Of a stretch of DNA of 64,000 nt, positions 59,489 to 64,000 are shown piece after piece (the first letter of the stretch is position 1; each line of letters opens with the position of its first letter). The translations under genes and the position numbers were made by a program. Location: positions 1 to 64,000 of the forward strand of contig VRMN01000021.1 in the NCBI GenBank assembly GCA_008690995.1, in the 5' to 3' direction. The stretch is from Porphyridium purpureum. Its lineage: Eukaryota; Rhodophyta; Bangiophyceae; Porphyridiales; Porphyridiaceae. The notes below the pieces were generated by a model. That model saw only the letters and a list, made by a program, of their open reading frames with translations, had not been told where the DNA came from and ran no database searches.

Positions 59489-60411
59489 TCGTCGTCATCA
59501 TCATTGGCATTCTTATCCTTATCCTTATCGTTATCGTCATCATTGCCTTCATCATTATCGTAGTCAATGTCGTCGTCATCGTCCTCGTTGCCTCCGCCAA
59601 TTCCACCACCGTAATTATTCGCTCGGAGTGGGTAGACTTTTCTTGCATAATGACTCCTGTCCTCATCAGTGTCGTCGCTCCCACTACAGCTTTCACTGTC
59701 GTTGCCATTTTTCCGGGCTGCTCGCCGCTTCTCCCGTTTCTCATCCTCCAAAATCAGTTGAAGCTGGCGCTGCATCTCAATGATTCGCTTGACGACCAGA
59801 ACCACATCTACCTTGCGCAGCGGTTTCGCCAGTTCCAGAAATCTCACCAAGACACTGTCATCCAGAGGTACGCCTTGCATCCTTGCGCGTTGAAGCATTC
59901 GCACTGCAAACCTCAGCTTGGCCAGCTGCGTGGTGTCCGGCAATCGTGCGGCCAGCTTCAAGGAGGAGCCCAAGGTAACCAGGTCGAAAGCCACGTCGGT
60001 GGATTCTAGAATGCGCCTCATCTCGTTAACTGAGCAGGCGGTGTCCGCACCGATATCGTGCACAGTATTACTCAGCGCATGCTGTAGAGCCGAGTTCAGC
60101 TTCTCGGTGTCGAAATCGGCATTGCCATGTTCCCTGCTCAGTGTCGACATATTTGATGGACGTGCGCTTTGGGCACCTTGATCACGCTGGGCATCATTCG
60201 GTGCTGCTGCTATCCCGGGACTCGACCCAGATGCCCTGCACATCATCGCCACCGAGTGCAAGAGCACACCGCCAGACACCGCACTTGACGATTGGCCCCA
60301 TGCCAACTGTGGATGTCGCCAGATCGCGCCACCATCACGGTGACGGGCGAAATGCGCGCACGCGTGCACACTGCGCGACGTCCTCACGGCGCGCGCCCAA
60401 GAGCCAGTCAT
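57736..60411 (-). CDS. PPR-like organellar protein 1 with poly-Asp tract
   Basis: The protein is 891 aa from the ATG at 60411 (the longer frame starts at TTG). The N-terminus MTGSWARAVRTSRSVHACAH is basic and Ser-rich, like a mitochondrial or plastid transit peptide. The body is alpha-helical with degenerate ~35-residue repeats. Examples are TLRLLTSACISESNHEAARS and AYLVSKFMPVYGSLGRMREC, with DEADRASEGIAVFRTLHEAQ. Helical hairpins of this type suggest pentatricopeptide-like RNA-binding proteins of organelles. A very acidic insert (about residues 275-335) contains 31 consecutive Asp. The neighbour at 61188 is a paralogue: both share YVLHEKxL, then a long gap, then EYMEDxL near the C-terminus. 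Target RNA unknown. Confidence 0.72.
59410..59502. repeat. GAC/GAT microsatellite coding for 31 Asp
   Basis: On the + strand this reads six ATC, twenty perfect GTC (59428-59487), then ATC, GTC, GTC, ATC, ATC. On the coding strand it gives 31 Asp codons inside the PPR-like protein. The pure run of twenty suggests active length change. Confidence 0.95.
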
Positions 60412-61187
60412 GCTTGTCGCTCGTCCCAACTGAGAAGACCTGCCTTGCGGCCGCGCATGCGGCAGCGCGGTGATGCGGTGGAGCTACGCACTCGGCGGAT
60501 ACGGCGCCTGCTCAAGCGAATACGGTATTCCACATCCAAGTCCAGCGGTCTGTGGCGCTCGCCAGCACCGCGCCGGCGCCCCGGACTGCTTGTCTGTCCC
60601 GGCCAGCGTGGCGCCGGAAGCCAGCATTGACCGGCACTGATCGCGCAGGATGTGTGCGCGGTGTGTGCTCGGGCGCCGCCTGCTGCGCCACGCGTGCACC
60701 AGGAGAGCAGCGCAAGGTCGCAAATTGCTACTCGTTTACTTGTGAGCGCGCCGGCTGCACAGACGCGGCGCGGACCGCGGCGGCGCAGGCTCGAGCTGCC
60801 GCATCGCACGCATTGCGGGCTTCTCGTGCGCGCTTGACGTGTTGCCGTGACGGCGTGACGGCGTGACGGCGTGTACCGCAGCGGCCGCGCATGAATGCCT
60901 CTGCTGCGCGCGGTGACGTCCTACGTTTCCGAGGCGGTGGAACTGCAGCGGTGGCTTCAACGAGGCGTCCAATGTACAAGCACGAAACGTGACAGGTTCC
61001 TTGCTCGCCCAGAACGGAAGCCAAAGGTTCTTCTCGAGCGCGTTGACAGGTTTCACCACTTGCCGTCGCTGCTTCTGGCTCAAACTCGGCGTAGAGGCTA
61101 TGTCACCGGAAGGCGCCGAGCACGGCAAGTAAACGTGCTTCCAGCCGACACACTCAGGCAACTCAATTTTTCTGTTCGGTCGATGAC
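60412..61187. other. Spacer between PPR-like paralogues
   Basis: About 780 bp. A short GACGGCGT triplicate lies at about 60848-60873, next to a GTGTACC. No gene is seen; the open frames are GC-rich shadows. Confidence 0.4.
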
Positions 61188-63329
61188 TCAGGGTCGCGAA
61201 TATCTCGCGCGCGCAGCAGCCAGCCACCTGCGAATCCGCGCCACTTTCCTTCTTACCTCTTGCAATGTATGCGCCTGTTTCATCTGTTCATACTTCTCTG
61301 CATCACGCGTGCTCATCATGTCGCGCTCATGTCGCAGAAAGGGTGCGTCTGGACTGCGCAGCATGGAGCTAACAACATCTTGGCCCGGTCCGCCGGTTTT
61401 CGCAGCGCGCAAATAGTCTTCCATGTATTCAGCCATTTCGGCAACCTCGTCGACTGAAAGGAGCGCACCCTGGCCTACCACGTGGCTGCTGGTTTTTACT
61501 CCTTTCAGCAGAATTGAGCCCAGCACCGAGAACGTGACCTCGTTCGGAGCGGAGGCTCCGACGCTCTGGGCTTGCTGCAAGGCTCGAAACTGCGCAATGG
61601 CTTCCGTTGCGTGCGCGGCTGCGCCCAGCACAGACATGTACGCCGTTGAAACCGCGACATGAGTTCCATGACGATGTGAGTACACGTCAAACGCCTCGCT
61701 GCACAAATCTAGGCGTCCGAGCTGGCCCAAGATGCGGATATAACATGCGACCGCAAATGCATTCATATGAAAGGCATCCGAGTCGTCGCGATTGGTGCCG
61801 AACACGATGGCCAGAGCAGCTGGCCAGCGACCATCTCTGACACAACTTTCCACCAATGCTTCGTACGCAAAGGCATGCAGAGCGCCGCGTACTTTGGCTG
61901 ACGTGGGACGGTGATGTCGCGCTTGCGTGTGGTTACGGTGCGCCACGCGCAGAGCTATGTCGAGGTGCTTAGAACGTGAAGCGATGTACACAACGTGGCT
62001 GGCCAGAATGCTGTCTTCAACCGCCCAGCGTTCATACACCTGCCACGCACAGGTGGCTGCATCTTGAACGTGGTCCGCAAGCCAGCCCTGGGAGACGCCC
62101 AGGGACAAGGATTTCATGAATGTCCGCAAAGCTCGGAGACGAGCCTGCTCATTCGAGCCCAAGCGCACTGTGTCCACCAAAACATCACTCAGCGGTATCA
62201 AGATTACGCCAAGCGGTCGCTGCCCTTTTGCCGCCATGCACGCATCTATGTAATGGTGCAGCTGTTTCTCGTGTAGCACGTACCCGAGATCACACAGCCA
62301 GCGCATGTGCGAGCGTGCTTTGTCGAATTGCCCCGCGTGTATAAAAGTCGATGTCAAGAGGTCCAGCGAGAGTGCTTCTGGCGTGATTCCCAGCTCCTTG
62401 TACTTGCTTGATATCCACTCGGCCTCGTCTGTATCGATGGTGAGCACACAAATCCACGACGCGCGACTCAATATCTTGGCATCTAGCGCAGCGCTTGCAC
62501 TGGAGGAAAGAGCGGATGTGCGCATCCTCTTCCATGCCTCCGCCGCGGCATCGGCTTTTCCGCGACGAAGAAGAAAGTGAAGCACAATGAGGAGTGCATC
62601 TGCGTCACCAATCACGTCACTTGGCGAATGATTGTATGGTGCCAAGGAGGCGTTGTATGGCGAGTGCGCTGCCGGACTACTCAGTGCCTGTTGACGCTTT
62701 TGCCGTTGGTGCCCGTCGATCAAGCGATTGATGACAAGGACGACGGTAACCTTGTTGCACTGTTCGGCGAGCGTCACAAAGTGCGTCAAAATAGACCAAG
62801 AAAGCGGCACCTTGTACATTCGCGCGCGTTGAAGAATGCGCACTGCAACCGCCAGCCTAGTGCGGCTCGACACATTCTGCATGCGTCGAACCATCTTGAG
62901 CGACGTGAATAGAGTGGCCGTGTCAAACGGCGCATCCGTCGTCTTCAGAATATGTGCGAGTTGCCTGTATGTGCGAACACTATCTGGAGAAGATCGTTTC
63001 CAGTCACGATCGAGTGCGAGCGATGGCTCTGAATTCAGCGCTTGAGTAGCTCTGGGCACAGTACCATGAACGGCGTGCGTCGCGATGCGGCACGGGCTCA
63101 GATGGTCCTTACCATTTCGTCTTCCTCTTTGAGCGGCCGTCGCGGACTCTGTGGAAAACAGCGCAGCCGCCCTAGAAGACTGAAGCAAGCGCTCCATGGT
63201 CGCGGCCCGTTTCCGGCACCCGAGCGCGAATCTGCTCCAACACAGACTAGCGCCAAGGCTACTCAGACCTGGCGTGCGCGAGCTGGATGAGTCCCGCACA
63301 ACACGCGCTCCGAATCGAACGGCATTCAT
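61188..63329 (-). CDS. PPR-like organellar protein 2
   Basis: The protein is 713 aa from the ATG at 63329 (the frame extends to a GTG at 63542). The N-terminus MNAVRFGARVVRDSSSSRTP is basic and hydroxylated, lacks acidic runs, and is consistent with organelle import. PPR-like hairpins are clear, for example ITPEALSLDLLTSTFIHAGQ followed by FDKARSHMRWLCDLGY, and ACYIRILGQLGRLDLCSEAF. The C-terminal region (EVAEMAEYMEDYLRAA, then EVRRKVARIRRWL) is shared with the paralogue at 57736. It lacks the acidic poly-Asp insert of that paralogue. A role in organellar RNA processing or translation is inferred from the fold only. Confidence 0.72.
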   Translation of the reverse strand: MNAVRFGARVVRDSSSSRTPGLSSLGASLCWSRFALGCRKRAATMERLLQSSRAAALFSTESATAAQRGRRNGKDHLSPCRIATHAVHGTVPRATQALNSEPSLALDRDWKRSSPDSVRTYRQLAHILKTTDAPFDTATLFTSLKMVRRMQNVSSRTRLAVAVRILQRARMYKVPLSWSILTHFVTLAEQCNKVTVVLVINRLIDGHQRQKRQQALSSPAAHSPYNASLAPYNHSPSDVIGDADALLIVLHFLLRRGKADAAAEAWKRMRTSALSSSASAALDAKILSRASWICVLTIDTDEAEWISSKYKELGITPEALSLDLLTSTFIHAGQFDKARSHMRWLCDLGYVLHEKQLHHYIDACMAAKGQRPLGVILIPLSDVLVDTVRLGSNEQARLRALRTFMKSLSLGVSQGWLADHVQDAATCAWQVYERWAVEDSILASHVVYIASRSKHLDIALRVAHRNHTQARHHRPTSAKVRGALHAFAYEALVESCVRDGRWPAALAIVFGTNRDDSDAFHMNAFAVACYIRILGQLGRLDLCSEAFDVYSHRHGTHVAVSTAYMSVLGAAAHATEAIAQFRALQQAQSVGASAPNEVTFSVLGSILLKGVKTSSHVVGQGALLSVDEVAEMAEYMEDYLRAAKTGGPGQDVVSSMLRSPDAPFLRHERDMMSTRDAEKYEQMKQAHTLQEVRRKVARIRRWLAAARARYSRP

Positions 63330-63871
63330 GTAGACGCGAGCGCCAAAATCCGCCGGCCTGTGCGCTCCGACTTTGCCCTCACCTTCCGGGCAGCCAACGA
63401 CGAAGCCTGAGCCACAGCCACTGCTGCGCAACCGCGCGCGAGATGTTCGATCGGCACGCCAGGCTGGCACGGCCGGCCGACGCAGAGCGTGCCACGTCCG
63501 GTGATGGAACAGCCTGGCGCTGACGCGGGCTGGCTCCTGCACACCGAGCGCAGGTGCTATGTGGCCGTTAACATCACCGATGTGTCAAGCGTGGCCAGGC
63601 GTTCATGGCTTTGGCTTCGCGTGGCCGCCACTGTCTGCACGACAACGCGGGTTGCGAAGTGTCGCACGCAGCAGATGCGAAGCACGGGACCCGACAGGTT
63701 ATTTATTTGGCAGGTCGGGCAAGCGCTGGGCTGAATTTCCGTCGAGACCATGGTACAAACGTGTTGAGCTCACACGACTTGATAGCATGGTGTCGAAAAA
63801 TGTGGCTCAGCCCCAGACCGCATTTCGGCGCGTCACCGATTCCAACAAGAGGATTGCAGCGCATGTGGAGA
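63330..63871. other. Upstream region of PPR-like protein 2
   Basis: About 540 bp between the PPR-like gene and the partial gene at the right edge. One GGTACAA lies at about 63750. No gene is seen. Confidence 0.4.
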
Positions 63872-64000
63872 CTACAGGTGCTCAGAGATGTTTGCACATG
63901 TAGCCCGATCTATCTGCTTCACCACCGCTTCCGAGCGCTCCAACGCGCGAGCCAGGCGAATTTCCTTCTCGGACTCGCTGACAATGCTCTGACGTTGACT
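63872..64000 (-). CDS. C-terminus of a gene running off the right edge
   Basis: Reading inward from the window edge on the minus strand, 42 codons stay open to a TAG at 63872-63874. The sequence (SQRQSIVSESEKEIRLARAL, then ERSEAVVKQIDRA) is charged, heptad-like and protein-like, suggesting a coiled-coil C-terminus. The rest of the gene lies beyond the window, so the family cannot be named. It continues the minus-strand run of the two PPR-like genes. Confidence 0.5.
   Translation of the reverse strand, partial: SQRQSIVSESEKEIRLARALERSEAVVKQIDRATCANISEHL

Overview
The window looks like nuclear DNA of a photosynthetic unicellular eukaryote, most likely a red microalga of the Porphyridium type. 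This is an inference from several points: compact intronless genes, GC-rich coding DNA, a plant-type C2 phospholipase D, a stand-alone uroporphyrinogen-III methyltransferase, spliceosomal PRP4, and VPS45. No database search was possible.

Layout. The left block (about 1.8-17.3 kb) is a gene-dense host region. It holds a malonyl-CoA synthetase (-), spliceosomal PRP4 (-), ribosomal protein eS26 (-) divergent from a degenerate ARF-like GTPase (+), two neighbouring PH-domain/CAMK kinases (-,-), the SM protein VPS45 (-) and phospholipase D (-). From about 17.3 to 44 kb lies a gene-poor island of minisatellites, decayed coding DNA and retroelements. It contains a young chromodomain Ty3/gypsy element (21269-27494), a second young Ty3/gypsy element (28924-34396) and old copia fossils (about 38.8-42.9 kb). 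Next come a divergent MsrB-like protein (+) and a small Ala/Pro-rich protein (-), then a young copia element (46519-52452) sitting in a GTAC-repeat promoter array. The right block (53.7-64 kb) holds a small EF-hand protein (+), a siroheme-pathway methyltransferase (+), two neighbouring paralogous PPR-like proteins (-,-) and the C-terminus of one more gene (-) at the right edge.

Themes. (1) A GTAC-centred motif (CTGTACT/AGTACAG) recurs in clusters with roughly one-helical-turn spacing (about 10-12 bp). It lies upstream of eS26/ARL, the EF-hand gene, the MsrB-like gene, the small protein, the malonyl-CoA synthetase and a kinase, and inside one retroelement LTR. It is my best candidate for an undescribed cis-regulatory code. 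(2) The young retroelements each carry a distinctive module: a C-terminal chromodomain with a GTAC+TATA LTR, perfect heat-shock-element arrays upstream of CCAAT and TATA boxes, or a Myb/SANT-like domain between integrase and RT with a half-tRNA-iMet-type primer site. (3) Two host proteins look like pseudoenzymes: the ARF-like protein and the MsrB-like protein.

All CDS starts given are ATG codons chosen by eye. Identity calls rest on motif recognition, and base counts and alignments were done by eye.
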